Positions 40,475 to 53,153 of a stretch of DNA of 64,000 bases are shown piece by piece. Made by a program: the position numbers and the translations under genes. The stretch comes from Sarcomyxa edulis (lineage: Eukaryota > Basidiomycota > Agaricomycetes > Agaricales > Mycenaceae): the NCBI GenBank assembly GCA_009761415.1, contig QUOL01000001.1:1426001-1490000 (forward strand), read 5' to 3'. The notes beneath the pieces are model-generated. The model was not told where the DNA came from. It did not search any database and saw only the letters and a program-made list of their open reading frames with translations. The stretch's first letter is position 1. Each line of letters begins with the position of its first letter.

Positions 40475-42469
40475 ATGGACAACACCCGGATACCATCTCC
40501 AAATCTCTCCGTTGGAACGGCAATTAGGGATACAATTCAGCCTGGAAACACCGTTCTCGTGAGGCTACCCAATGGCGATATACGCAGTATCAAACTAGAC
40601 AAAGACTCGTACGAGCAATTATCTAGGCTATCCTCCGAGATACTAACCCACATCCGCAGAACAATCACTATCGGACGGCTTGGATCTTTTTTCGCGAACG
40701 AATTGATCGATGAACCTTACGGTATAACATATGAATTGGTTGACAAGAAGCTCAAGGTCGTACCGCCTCGCACTTTGCAGGAAGTCGGTAGGAAATCTCC
40801 TGCGAATCTCAGACATCGGACACTCATGATCTGAACCAGAGGATACGGACGCCACAAATGAACTCATAAATGACGGTCAATTCGTACAGCCATTGACCCT
40901 AGAAGAGATAGAAGCTTTGAAGCATTCTGGCGTACATGCTTCAGTACGAATCATGATTTCTCGGTGACTTTCCATCTGGGGCTTACGTCTTCCTTAGGAC
41001 ATCATAAAAAAGCAGATAGAGCAGCATGCCAACTATTCTCTTAAAACAGAATACAGCAAAGAAAAATACAAGAAACGCAAGGAGGCCAAGTATGTTCAAG
41101 AATATTGCTATATGTCACCATTCTCATGCTGACATATCGGTTGATTCTTTAGATACTCGAAATCGTTTACTACAATCGAACCTACCATATTCAACGTCTG
41201 CGAGTACTGGTTCAACAAAGATCAGAACCGCATTCGTGACCTACGCGTGGATACATTGTCTCAGATGCTAAATTTGGCTAATGTACGACCTGGAGGTAGA
41301 TATATCGCAGTAGATGATGCATCTGGGTTACTTGTATCCGCAATACTTGAAAGGATGGGAGGTAAGCAGCCGTACACAATCTTTTTGTTGACCTCAAGCT
41401 TACCGTTTACTCTAGGCGAAGGCCGACTGATTACAATATGCGATACTGATTCACCGCCTGCGTACCCTGTCATGGTAAACATGAATTTCAAACCAGAAGT
41501 CGTTAGCACCGTTCTGAGCTCACTCAATTGGGCTACAGCACAAGAAGACTATACCCCTGGTAAGCTTGTCTCGATTCAAAGCTTCTCCGTATATGGTTCT
41601 CAACCTGAACCTACAGTTTTGCCTCCATCGGAGGTCCCTACAGACCAAATAAGGTCTGACAGGCAGAAAGTACGCCTTAGCAAGCGCAAAGCTGTCACAG
41701 ACGGCTTGACAAACACTCGAGAAGAGCTTTTTTCTGGAGAATTCGATGCGTAAGTCTTGATCCGTGTCTGTATATATGTTCGGAGGGATCGTTGACATCC
41801 TACAGTCTTATTATAGCGAGTGAATACGATCCGTTTTCGATAATAGAGAATCTAGCTCCATATCTAGCTGGTTCTGCTTCTATTGTCGTTCAAAGTCCCC
41901 ATGTTCAGGTCCGTCCGTTCAGAAGTAGTCTCGAATATCGAACTGACTTTCGCTTCTAGATTGTAGCTGATGTACAAGCAAAGTTGCGCCCACTTCCTCA
42001 ATATCTCGGTCCTACTATGACCGAGTCATGGCTACGGCGTTATCAGGTAAAGTCTTTTGAGCCATAGCACAGAAACCGCAACTAATCCCTATCTACAAGG
42101 TCTTACCCGGTCGCACGCATCCTATGATGAGTACGACGGGTTCAGGAGGCTTTATTCTCCACGCAACGAAAGTGTAAGCGTGCAAATTCCTCTGGAGTAT
42201 ATTTTCGGTGCTCATTGCAATTTGATCATAGATACGACGACCCGAACGCTTCGTCTGTAATGGCACATCGTCAGCATAGACCAAAGAAGCCTCGTGTCAC
42301 AACTGACGAGGGCAATACGGAACCTCTCCCAACTCAGAATGAACCGAGAGCAAATGCGGAGTCAAGTTTAGAACAGGTGCCCAAAACCGAAAACAGTAGC
42401 GATAGAAATACCGCACCAGAGCCTCTAGCAGACACTATAATGCTCAGCATAGCGGATGAAATACAATAA
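40475..42469 (+). CDS. TRM6: TRM6, non-catalytic subunit of tRNA m1A58 methyltransferase
   Basis: Forms the Trm6-Trm61 complex that methylates A58 of tRNA in the nucleus. The first exon encodes MDNTRIPSPNLSVGTAIRDT, then IQPGNTVLVRLPNGDIRSIKL, TITIGRLGSFFANELIDEPYG and ITYELVDKKLKVVPPRTLQEV, a run diagnostic of Trm6/Gcd10. Later exons contain ALKHSGVHASDIIKKQIEQH and a Rossmann-like domain, VRPGGRYIAVDDASGLLVSA and ERMGGEGRLITICDTDSPPA, which lacks the AdoMet-binding residues of Trm61. The C-terminus is QHRPKKPRV... to SIADEIQ. The first in-frame ATG (40328) sits in a simple GTGGTCGTC repeat and is unlikely to be used. About eight exons. It ends 138 nt from the convergent MDM1-like gene. Confidence 0.93.
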
Positions 42470-42607
42470 AATTCCAATGGAGATGAGTCATAGGCGTACA
42501 ATAAATTATGGTATATCACTAGGCTTCACAAAAGAACCCGAAATTCCTGTCAGTCGAATGCAGACACTCAAAGGGAGCCCGGTCGGCCGCCACAGAGAGT
42601 AAGATAT

Positions 42608-45600
42608 CATGGAAGATGTCCAGTCGCAGGACCCGATTCCGGGAACAGAGCAGAAAATACCTGTGATACAGTGAGCATGCCTCAGATAGAACCCTGGTCT
42701 CAAGTCAAATAGCACACACCTCATCGAGAATCATATATGCAATATGCTGATTGAGCCGTCGATTCTGGAGAACGGCAAACAGCCTTCGTGCGCCACGACG
42801 GGCATTTGACCGTCCAATCATATTTGCCGCCAGATCTACGAAGAAAGTAAAACATTATGAGTTTTTTGACGGTCGATTGGGCAAAATGACTGACCTGGTA
42901 CAAGAGAAGATAGTTTGCGGTTTGCCTCATCTCGAGTACGAAGTTGCTCTTCAGATGTGCGAGGTACGCCGGGAGGTTTGAGTTTTCCGCCTGGCCACAG
43001 GCTGTCGCGGAAGAGGTTGATGAAGGACATTATACGGGGCTCGTCAAGTAAGGACCTCACATTCTCCCTGATTTTACTAGCGAATTTGATCTGTATGAGA
43101 AAGATGCACGACGATTGATGGAACAAACTAACCGTTCAATAGTGCCTCCAAGGACTTGCTGTAAGATGATAACAATAGCCTGGCGCCGCAACCAGTTATT
43201 TTTCTTATTCAATTCGAATATGGCGAGCACCAGATCACAGATAGGTGCGGAGAAAGTGGATGTACTTGTCTCACCCTCAAGTGGTTTGAGGTCACCTGAA
43301 AGCTGCATCAAGGCTGCGTCAGAGCCTGTCTTCCCAGACGCATGCAAGGCTTGCGCGACAAGGTCTTCGTCGTTGACTCCGGACCCTACAATCCCTGCAA
43401 ACTCGGCGGCTTGCCGAGTCAAACGCTGGATCATCACATCCAGCATAGACTGTCCAAAGAACATATCGTCGATGCTTTCTGCAACAGAGCGATAGACTGT
43501 GCGAACAAGGTCGGTACCCGAGAAAGCTGTCGCTCCTTTGGACAGTGCCGCATGGGCATGGTGGTTCGAAGCCATGAATGGTGATTCACGGGATAAAAAG
43601 GCGCGTAATTCGTCACTCTCGCAGACAATAGGGATCGCTATCACGTTCTAGGAGATGAATTAGCTCGACAAGTAAAGTGGCGCTGAAACCCATACGACTC
43701 ACCTGCAAGTACTTCTCCAAAGCAATCCTCCGCGTATCAACAAAACTACCAGAAAGCGCAGTCACAAGACGCTTTCCAGGAAAATCCAAGTTTCGCACCA
43801 ATACATAACGTTCCCGAAGTTTATTATGCATATTCAAAAACTCGTTATACCTTCGTGCCACAACCCAACCAGAAGCAAAACTGCCATCCGGTCCTAGTTG
43901 TTGTACTTCCACAAGAAATCGGACGACAGATTTCCCATCCTCGTCGCCCACGGTGGAACTGACGATGGCGACCTTTGTCCGATCCGAAAGGAGGCGATTA
44001 GCAGACTCCTGCTGTTCGTACTGTAGTTTCTGGAACTTGAGTTCCCTCAGTTCTCGATTCATCGCAGATTTCGACTTCGTGAGTAGTCTCAACTCCTGTG
44101 TATCCCCTGTCAGCTCTGCCTTTTTGATCAAAGTATCGAGCATCGCATCTTGAGATTGCAAGTTTGCGATGTTATCACCAAGACGGGCGATTTCATAGGA
44201 GAGTTGTAGGTCCCCCGGGGCTGCAAGTTTAAACGAGCCCTGCCCCTCACGCGTTTCCTCTTCGGGGACATGGTCTGCGTCTTCCGTGTCTTCATTGTCA
44301 TCCTCGAAAACATTTCGACGTTTCTGATGGGTACGACCACTAGAGCCACTGAAAATGGTATCACGGTCACCACTATCATCGGGGTCGCGAGAACTACGAG
44401 GCTTCTCCGCGTGTTGTTGTTCGAGTGCAATAATATCTGTCAAGGCAGCTTGGATGGCTTCCATCCGTTGTACCTCTTCGTGTGACTGATGCGCGTCATC
44501 ATGTGGATCATCAAAGAGAGGCGCCCGGGACGAGTCAGAAGAATGGTCTGACGCAGGAGACATGAGAACATCAATGTTCGTGGAATTGAGTCGTGTAGGA
44601 GTGGGTAGAGGTCCTGCTGGAGAAAGATTACTTTGCAGAGATCGTTCCGAACCCGAACTGTTTTTACGTTGTATTGGAAGTGATTCCGAACGTGTCAGCA
44701 AGGACGTGAAAGGATCGTGATGCGTCTTTGGGTTGGATGTGGTATGCAACAAGGCGGGTGGAGGATTGGTCACAGACCGTCTCTCTGTTCCTGGTCGGAA
44801 TGCATCCGATGGCGACTTTCTGTGAGCGAAATCTGTATCACCGATGGCACGGAACCAAAGCTCAGATCTTTCAAAGTCTTCGAAATCCTGTTCCATCTCG
44901 CGTTCTACGTGCCTCTGCGCTAACATGACGCTACGTCGCACCTTTCGCTGCGTTGCGGGGGACGGTGTGAGCTCATCGCGTGCAAAGGAGCGTATTAGGT
45001 CTACGTGCTTTTGAGATATGGAAGCAAGGACAGGATGACGGGTGGGACCAGAGAAATAAAGGTCATTGATCATTGTTATATCTTCCTTGAGAGTCGTTGA
45101 GCTAGCTGGATCTTGTATCGGCTCATCATCGTCTCCCGAAGAGCCTGATTCAACTGACTCCAAGGGATTCTTGAAGCTTTCCACGGTGAGCCAGAACTGA
45201 ACAAGCAAAGAACGATGACGCCTGTCCATGAACTCCATGAGATACGAAAGAGAGCTGGGGTTTCGAAGGATATCGCGAAGCGTTAGACCCGATTTAGGGC
45301 CTGCTTCATTAAATGCAGGTTGTTTCTGTATTCAGTTGTTGAGTAGGATACGCGATAAGGAAATGAGATCAACTGACAGAATCATCTTCGCCGCCAAGAA
45401 CAACTATCCGTTGCTCGGCCTTCCGTTTTGCTGTATAGAGTCTGTCAAGGAATGCGACGACGTCTTCAGTTTTCTCGCCATTGATCCAGTCTTCATTTTC
45501 GTGATTACCTTTGGGCCAATCGTAGCATTAGCGTCGAAGTCAATAATAGCTCGTTGACCATACGTACCCAACAAGATTCGAGTGCGCCTGATCTCCCCGA

Positions 45601-46823
45601 CAATATCGTTCTTCAATCGGCGAGCATCGAGCAGTGAAGAGCATCGGTTGATGCTGCGAAGAAAAGACTCAAATTGACGGATATTTGTATGAATCGTAAT
45701 AGTCTCCGTCGGAGCAATAGGCGCAGGATTTGCCAAGCGTTGTTGAGGTCGAGGAGATTGTGCTTCTAATACGTTTCGGACTTTCGTAATCAATTTCCTA
45801 TACCACTGTCAGACATGCTTGAGATCATTGAGTGCACAACGTACTGTTGATGAATAGCAGCCCCAGCCTTGACAAAGAGAGAAAACCTGACAATGAGACG
45901 GTCGAACAATCAGGATTCGAAGACAGTGTACTCACAACTTGGTCTATAGCTCGATTCCAGAAGTCAGGGTCTGCCATCATGTCCATGACGGGGTATAGGA
46001 CGGAGCAAACGACAACTTCTCGAACGACGATCTTTAGAGCCGTACTTTTTGCCTCTTTCTCAGGTAGGATGAAGGGAAGGGCTTTGCTGACTAGTTGCCT
46101 AAGATGCATTTCCTCCGTTTGCTTTGTGAATGTGGTAGACAAGTTGTCGATCGCGGGGTGCAACTTTCCCCCTCCTTTGCTAGAGTATCGACTCGCGAGA
46201 AGGAGGTCAAGTTCTTCGGACTGCGTCAACCTTCGTTCTAGTCCTGCACCTCGTAATGCCACTTCGGATTGGCGGAACTGTTCAATATGAGCTGTGACTT
46301 TGGGCAAGATACGCTTCACGACAAGAGCCGAGATGTCAATACCAGCAGCCCTGTCGCGTAATTGGGCCAGGGAGTCGTGCAATACGGTGGAGACTGCTGC
46401 AGGGAAAGAAGGAGATGAAGAGAGATCTGAATACCAAGTCATGAGAAAATCTCTGATGATCATATCTATAATGTCATTGAGTGCGGTCGATATCACGACT
46501 GACTCGGGGTATAGAGGTGGAAATGTTTGGGCATTGTGGGACCATTGTGAGCGCGTCAGAACAGCTTGCCATGCAGCTGGAGTTGAGAACGCAAAAGGTC
46601 TTGCTGCATTCAAGAGATTGTTGCGAGTTTTGGACCGTTTCGCGTCGAGTTGGTGGCCAAAGAATATGTTTGCAGCGAGAAACGCGATTGCGAAGAATAG
46701 GATGAGTAGAGGAGATATGAGAATGACGGTGAGAGGAGAAGCCAAGATGCGAAAGAAAGTAGGTAGGAGGACAGCCAGAACCCCTACAGCCACGACGGTC
46801 CTCGTACTGGGATAGACTGGCAT
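42608..46823 (-). CDS. MDM1: MDM1/SNX13-14-like PXA-RGS-PX-nexin C protein
   Basis: About 1,100-1,200 residues in several exons. The N-terminus has two hydrophobic segments (TVVAVGVLAVLLPTFFRILA and VILISPLLILFFAIAFLAAN) that anchor it in the ER membrane. A PXA domain follows (SVVISTALNDIIDMIIRDFL to MDMMADPDFWNRAIDQ). Next come an RGS-like domain (RDILRNPSSLSYFMEFMDRR...), a long disordered acidic linker with a coiled coil (LKFQKLQYEQQESANRLL), a PX domain (SVVRFLVEVQQLG to FPGKRLVTALSGSF) and a C-terminal nexin domain ending VFSALFPESGPATGHLP. Such proteins tether the ER to vacuole/lysosome and organise lipid droplets. Junction DQV/AGAAIHQQ uses acceptor TTTGTCAAG. Divergent from OAC1 across 161 nt. 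Confidence 0.9.
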
Positions 46824-46984
46824 GAGGCTGGCTAGGAGGCAACTTGCAGTGGTATATTAGTAAGTCACGCCGGGTTGCCGAAGTCGGACTCGGACTTGTC
46901 GGTGAGGTTCCGCTCGTTAACTCAGGCTATATCCTTCCACCCGCTCTGGCGCGTTCTTGCTCTTTCTCCTATTGAACAGTTCTC

Positions 46985-48553
46985 ATGGCGTCGGCGACTG
47001 TCACCAAACCAATCTCTACCACTGAAGGTTTCATATGCGGTGGTATTGCAGCATGTATGGCCGTACGTACACTTCACCCTTCAGAATTACCGCTATCTCA
47101 TCTGTTCATTGCAGGTCACTGTTTCAAATCCTGCTGAAGTAGCAAAGACACGTCTGCAACTTCAGGGAGAACTCACAAAAGGAGGAGGGGAAAAGGTCTA
47201 CAAGCATGCCATTGACGTGTTCTCGAAAACGTGGAAACATGAAGGCATTCGAGGCCTGCAGAGAGGTCTTGGCCCCGCTGTGAGTAGCACTTAGGCCCGC
47301 GCCGAACTCATCACTATTCTAACAGTAGCTCTAGTATGCCTACCAGGTGCGACAGAAAAAACCCCCTACTTTCATCCACTTGACCTAGATGTATAGATTT
47401 TGCTGAATGGGTCGCGTCTCGGTGAGTCACGAAATTCTTACTCATTCAGCTCAAAGTCTAATGTTGATGGCGCGTCACCAGGGTTCTACGAGCCATTCCG
47501 GCGTAACATCAACAAATTCGTGGGCAAAGACGCCGCAGCTCAGATCCCAATAACGTCGGTCATTGCTGGCGCCTCCAGCGGTGCTGTTGGCGGTGAGTAA
47601 TTAACCCCTGAATCGAAAGTCTCTTTTCCATGTCGTTTTCTTCCAGCATGTCTTGGAAACCCCCTTTTTCTGATAAAGGCGCGAATGCAGGTGTGCACAG
47701 CGCAACATTCTACGCGACTTTGACCCTGACCTCGTTCTAGGCATATTCCCCAGCTTTGCCAGTGGGCGCCCAACATTACTACAAAAACTCTTTCAATGCG
47801 GTCTCGACTATCTTCAAAGCTGATGGATTCCGAGGGCTAGTGCGTGGTATGGATGCTGCCATCCTCCGTACATCTATGGGCTCATCAGTACGGTCATCAT
47901 TCTCTCAAGAACTGTCCCTCTTGCTAAATCAGGCTTTGCAACACAGGTTCAACTACCTAGTTACAATTTCACGAAAAATCAGCTTGTCAAGCATGGAATT
48001 CTGCCAGCCGATAGTACTTGGACGTTCTTGCTGAGTAGTACGATATCAGGCATGTGTGTTGTACGTATTGAAGCTCCCTTCTTGGTCGTGATTACCCATG
48101 ATTCTGATCGCTACCCTTACAGTGCCTAGCAATGCAACCTGCTGATACAGTCAGTCTAGTCATACAGGCCCAGAACTGTTCTTCTCTAACAGTCATGTTT
48201 TAGGCCCTGACACGCATGTACAACCAACCTACACATCGTCTGCCAAACGGCAGGAGTGTTGGAACACTATACAAGAATCCATTTGACTGTCTATGGAAAA
48301 CGTTCAAGGTCGAGGGGGTTCGAGGGTGGTATAAAGGTCCGGCAAATCAGTCCTTTTTAACGCGTTCGTTGCTAAATTAGCATCGCTATTCAAGGATCCA
48401 CGGCCCATTTCTTGAGAATCGCTCCTCATACGTGAGTAAGAATGTGTTTCACCCTTGTTGCCTCTCTGACAATCCACTCGCAGAATCATAACCCTGACCA
48501 TGAACGACATCATCATCGGACTGTACAAGAAAGCGCGGGATGGTCAGGCATAG
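46985..48553 (+). CDS. OAC1: Mitochondrial oxaloacetate carrier (OAC1 / SLC25A34-35 type)
   Basis: Inner-membrane carrier moving oxaloacetate, sulfate or related anions. Starts MASATVTKPISTTEGFICGG. Three repeats carry the carrier signatures: PAEVAKTRLQLQG, PLFLIKARMQAYS (second motif degenerate, as usual in this subfamily) and PADTALTRMYNQ, whose TRxYNQ ending is typical of OAC1/SLC25A35. Each repeat has its half-signature, for example GIRGLQRGLGPA and GFRGLVRGMDAAI. It ends DIIIGLYKKARDGQA. Early exons are 46985-47062, 47115-47279, a 12-nt exon 47335-47346 encoding Tyr-Ala-Tyr-Gln, and one starting ILLNGSRLG. Seven or more introns in all. Substrate is inferred from subfamily features. Confidence 0.9.
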
Positions 48554-49253
48554 CAGGAGTACATCTGACCGGTGACGTGATTGATATAGAGACTTGTGAG
48601 CGTGGATTGGCTAGTGCTACGATCATTGATGAAAGGGAATAATGCATAGTTAGACGGTCCTTCGCGTCTATGGATCTCATACCGCCTTTGATGGTGATAC
48701 GAGTCTCTTCTGGCCGAGTGATGTGTCTTCGACTTTCCTACCTCCTACCTGATACATACATACGTCGGCCGAATCTCTCGGGCCCCTCATGTTGCCTCGG
48801 CCTTTCGTGCACCACTGACGAGTGTCGAGGCTGCGGCGCTGAGTTTGGGCTGAATGTCGAAGCGTCGAGGCAGAAGGTCTAGCCAAACAGCGCCAAATTT
48901 ACTCCTATACACTCCAAGTTTGCTCCAAGTTTTCGACTTATCGGGATAGCCACCTATATACGATGGGTTGAGTAGACTCACATCTCCTATTGTGTAAATT
49001 AGAGTCAGGCTAACGGGAGGTCTATCGTGATGACAATATTTTGAAGTTGGACAAACAGCCTTCGAGTTCGGTGGCGCAATGACCATGCACTGATTTCTTC
49101 TCTCAATTTGCTATCAGTATCGTGTATCAGAGAGTTTTACATTGAACAGTGACAATTAGACCCAAGAAAAGCGTATTACTAATGTGACAATGCAAGAGAA
49201 TCAAGGAGTGGTGATAGTCATAATAGGAATGAACAAAACCAAATATGAAGCCT
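48554..49253. other. Convergent intergenic region OAC1 / EXG1
   Basis: 700 nt between two converging stop codons, holding both 3' ends. Short frames on both strands show no family resemblance, and no RNA gene is seen. Confidence 0.45.
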
Positions 49254-50982
49254 TTAGTTGCAGATATCGGGATATTTGTAGTCTGTAGGGTCTTGAGGTA
49301 TCCAGCCATTCGCCAAGCCCGCTTGGTACGACCATTCGTCCGCCATTTCCGTCTTCCACGTCCACTGGATCCAGCCTTGCGCCTTCTCGAAAGTGATCAC
49401 CTGGGCTTCCCACATTTGCCTCAAAGACTTCTTGAAGCTCGCACTGAAACCGGCCGCGTCCCCGGTCAGCCCTTTGCAGCTTCCAACACGCGTCGAATCT
49501 GGGTACGATCCATCGTAACGCGACCCAACACCACGCCCGTTGAGATACTTGGCACAGTCCGTCATGGCAGGCGTCCACTCTCCAACGATAACCCAGAGAT
49601 CGAACGACGAGAGATCGGAATGTGTGGCGCATGCACTTTGAATATGTTCTGAGAGGGTTCTTTGGTTTTCCTACAATCGTAAGTCAAGTTCAGCGACACA
49701 AGGTCAGAATAAGTGTCAGATGGGTATGCGGAGACATACCGCGACGGAGAATACTTGATATATATGAGTGTCCATGGCTACGCCCTGGAAGTCGATACCG
49801 GTTTGCCACCCAGACCAATAGCTAGTAGGTTGGAATGCGTCGTGGATGAGTTCTACAACATCGCTCTGTTGGGCAGAACCATACGGATATCTGACAACTC
49901 ATCAGTATCTTTCACGCGAAATCCGGTTGTGATTATAATTTACCGAATATTGCCGTAGCTATCTAGCCAATACTGTACGTGAAATGATCAGAGCGTCTTC
50001 TTGACACATGGCTGGAATCGGCAGACCTGTTTAGTGGCCGAAAGCACATCTTCGCCGCAGAAGCCAGCAGGTCTGCGCCACACAGAGAGAGCATCAATAC
50101 AGATATTAGGCGAGATATTGGGGGTGCTGCTCAACTCGTTCAAGGGTGCGATGACCGTCACTGTGTCAGAATACATACTGAATACGCTCGCCATAGTTTT
50201 CAAGATGATATTTGTTCGGTCGATATTTGTCTGGTTGGAATGCCATTCGGGCCACGACTTCTTCTGGCCAGAATTGTCGAAGCTATATTGCCAAGGCTCC
50301 ATGTCAAGGCAAGAGGATATATTGATATGCTCGAATTTCTCACCCGTTCTGCGAGCCTGAACAATTTTGGTCAAAGGGAAGAAGAAAAGAGATCAGACGA
50401 AAGACGAACCTGGTGCGCCATGCAGGTCAAAGATCACTTTGAGACCGTGTTTCGCTGACCACTCGACGGCTTTCGTGAGATATGGTAGCTGTCCTTGGAT
50501 GTATGGCTCGCCACCTGAGACGTCAAAGGCCCAGTAACCGATTGGGAGTCGAACGTGATTCAAACTACATGGCATCAGAGTTGAATGTAAACGAAACCTA
50601 TGGAACAGAGCGTACCCGGCAGCAGCAATTTCCTTGAAATCACGCTCGGTGATGAATGTATTCCAGTGTTTCTCCAGCGCAGAACTCGCATCTTGGTAGC
50701 TTTGCAACTCGCCAAATGTCCATTCGTCGATAATAGCGTCGTTTCCAGTATTATCAAATAAGCTGGGGGTTATCCAAGGTTCTGGATTGATACCACGCGT
50801 GAGATGGGTGGTGGCGGGACGTAGGTGAAGCCTGGCCTACCAAGAACAAGCCAACCGCCGAGATTGACACCTCTCACTTTCTGGGAGCCATACGGAAAAG
50901 CAGGGTTGAAAGATAGACATGAGGAAATGAGAGATAGAATGATAATAGCGGGGAGTCGTACACCGAAGAAAGAGGGAGGCAT
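49254..50982 (-). CDS. EXG1: Secreted exo-beta-1,3-glucanase (GH5_9, Exg1 family)
   Basis: Starts with a signal peptide (MPPSFFGVRLPAIIILSLIS) and reaches the mature region at VRGVNLGGWLVL. After splicing, EPWITPSLFDNTGNDAIIDE and HWNTFITERDFKEIAAAGLN follow, then HVRLPIGYWAFDVSGGEPYI and [20 protein letters not shown]. The acid/base Glu lies in APLNELSS (the family usually has LNEP), and the nucleophile Glu in VIVGEWTPAMTDCAKYLNG (near 49575). The end is GWIPQDPTDYKYPDICN. Exg1 enzymes remove glucose from the non-reducing ends of beta-1,3-glucan and remodel the cell wall. The LNEL variation at the acid/base motif is unusual but the Glu is kept. Shares a divergent promoter with UAP1. Confidence 0.93.
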
Positions 50983-51616
50983 GATGAGGGAGGAAAACAG
51001 GAAAGTGCAGTCCACCAAGCATATTCATAGAATTGTACATGTTATCCAACGCCGTGGCATTTAGGCTAGAATCGATTGCAATCGAGAATGATTGATACCG
51101 GTAGGCTCAGAAGCGATTGGAAAACAACTAGGCCCTGCGGTTGGCCACGAACGAATATCAGTGGGTACTCAGGAGGTAGCACGGAAGTATAGTGTCGTTC
51201 AATAGATCGGCCAGTGGATGATCGCGAGAGAGCGGCTACTAGGAGCAGACTAGACGGTGAATATACCACGGAAGTATATAGAAAGGAGGTTCTGAGCAGT
51301 CTTCTTCATTTGTTGCAGAAGATGCTTGGAAGATATGAGAGGACAGTCGCGGTGAAACGCCCTGCTTATTGAACGGAGCTCTATGAATCCGGGGTTCATG
51401 GCAAATTCGCTACAGCTTTCAGATGAAACGGAGGCTCCCTGGTTCTAGATGGCAGTACCAGAAGTATGCAGTTCAGCTAAATGCAACGATGTTTCAGCAT
51501 GGTGGCGGTGTGTCGGAGGTTGACGACCAGCCTTCACGCTAAGTATATAATGGGCGACATACACAGGTATACTCCTCTCTCTCGATCCCCTCCTGTCACA
51601 TCCTTACTATCCTACC
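50983..51616. other. Divergent promoter region EXG1 / UAP1
   Basis: 634 nt between the start codons of two cell-wall genes transcribed outward. Both promoters must lie here. A TATATAA box is positioned for UAP1 (listed separately). No gene or RNA is recognised. Confidence 0.5.
51544..51550 (+). promoter_or_regulatory. UAP1: TATA box candidate of UAP1
   Basis: TATATAA, 66 nt before the UAP1 start codon, a normal distance for a fungal TATA box. Motif only; not tested against transcript starts. Confidence 0.35.
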
Positions 51617-53153
51617 ATGAATTTCGACGCCCTTGCGAAACGCTACGAGGCTGCAGGTCAAGGCCATCTCCTCAAATTCTGGCCCACTCTTTCCGAGTCC
51701 GACCGTGCCTCACTCGCTGCACAACTCGAATCTCTTGACATCGAACGCGTCAACCGTATCTACAAAAAGGCCGTCTCTGCTGAACAGGAGACAGCGTCCC
51801 ATGACTCCAATTCCCCCCCGATAGAACCCCTACCAAAGGAATCGTTCGACTCGGCACTTGGCGCCCCCCTGAAGGAGCAAGAATGGCGGAAGATCGGGCT
51901 GGAGGCTATTGCGCGCAACGAGGTGGGCGTGTTGTTGATGGCAGGTGGTCAGGGCACAAGATTGGGAAGCAGTGCGCCCAAAGGATGCTACGATATTGGC
52001 TTGCCATCGCACAAGTCGCTTTTCCAATACCAGGCAGAACGGATCGCTCGTTTGCAAACGGTAGCTGAACAAGAGGGCGGCAAACCCACTGGTTCAGTCG
52101 TCATTCCCTGGTATGTAATGACCAGTGGCCCAACTCGTAATGCAACGGAGCAATTCTTCAGACAGAACGCTTACTTTGGCCTGAACTCTGAGAACGTTAT
52201 CTTCTTCGAACAAGGTAATTTTTTTCAGGCTGCCATCTGATTCTATGGCTTACACTTTGATCTTAGGCACACTTCCATGCTTAACGATGGAAGGGAAGGT
52301 CTTGCTCGACAGTCCATCCCATGTAGCTGTTGCCCCCGACGGCAACGGGGGTCTGTACGCTGCAACTCGCAGCCCGCTCTCACCAACCGACAAATCTCAC
52401 ACCGTCCTGTCTGATTTAGGAAAGCGTAATATCCTCTATGTGCATGCCTACTGCGTCGACAATTGTCTCGTACGCGTCGCAGACCCCGTATTCCTTGGTT
52501 ATTGCATCAAAAAGCAAGCGGACTGTGCTGCGAAGGTTGTCCCGAAAGCATACCCCACAGAATCCGTCGGTGTCGTCGCACTTCGTGGAGACAGATATAG
52601 CGTCGTCGAATACTCCGAAATCACCAAAGAACAGGCCGAACAACGAGAGCCTGAAACGGGCGAGCTCGCGTTCAGAGCTGGAAATATTGCGAACCACTTC
52701 TACACCACAAGCTATCTTAATTCAGTCGAGTCATTTGAAGGAGAACTCGCGTTCCATATCGCACGGAAAAAGATCGCCCACGTCAATATTGAGACAGGCG
52801 AGCTAGTGAAACCCACAAAACCTAACGGGATGAAATTGGAGTTGTTCGTGTTCGACGTATTTCCACATACTCAACGTTTCGCCGTCCTTTCGGTTGCGAG
52901 GAACGAAGAATTCAGTCCGCTGAAAAACGCACCTGGAACAGGGGCAGACGATGCCGATACCAGTCGTCGCGACTTGCTTGCACAGCACAAGCGCTTCTTG
53001 GAGAAGGCTGGCGCAACTGTGAAGGACGGTGTGGATATCGAAATATCACCCAGAGTCAGTTACGCGGGCGAGGGTTTGGAGAGCGTGAAGGGTAAGACAT
53101 TTACGCGATCCGGGATGGTGGAGGAAGTCGAAGAGTTGGACGCGTTGGCATGA
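51617..53153 (+). CDS. UAP1: UDP-N-acetylglucosamine pyrophosphorylase
   Basis: Makes UDP-GlcNAc from UTP and GlcNAc-1-phosphate in the cytosol, the precursor for chitin, N-glycans and GPI anchors. Two exons joined by one short intron: the first ends NVIFFEQG and the second starts TLPCLTMEGKVLLDSPSHVA, restoring the family motif. The uridyltransferase loop VLLMAGGQGTRLGSSAPKGC lies at residues 106-125, followed by YDIGLPSHKSLFQYQAERI. Later motifs are VAPDGNGGLYAA, HAYCVDNCLVRVADPVFLGY, and KVVPKAYPTESVGVVALRGD. Length (about 495 residues) is usual. The start MNFDALAKRYEAAGQGHLLK fits known N-termini. Divergent from the glucanase gene. Confidence 0.96.

Noticed and set aside
43115..43495. Plus-strand frames over the MDM1-like C-terminus
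   Set aside because: Antisense to the nexin C domain, which is clearly coding on the minus strand.
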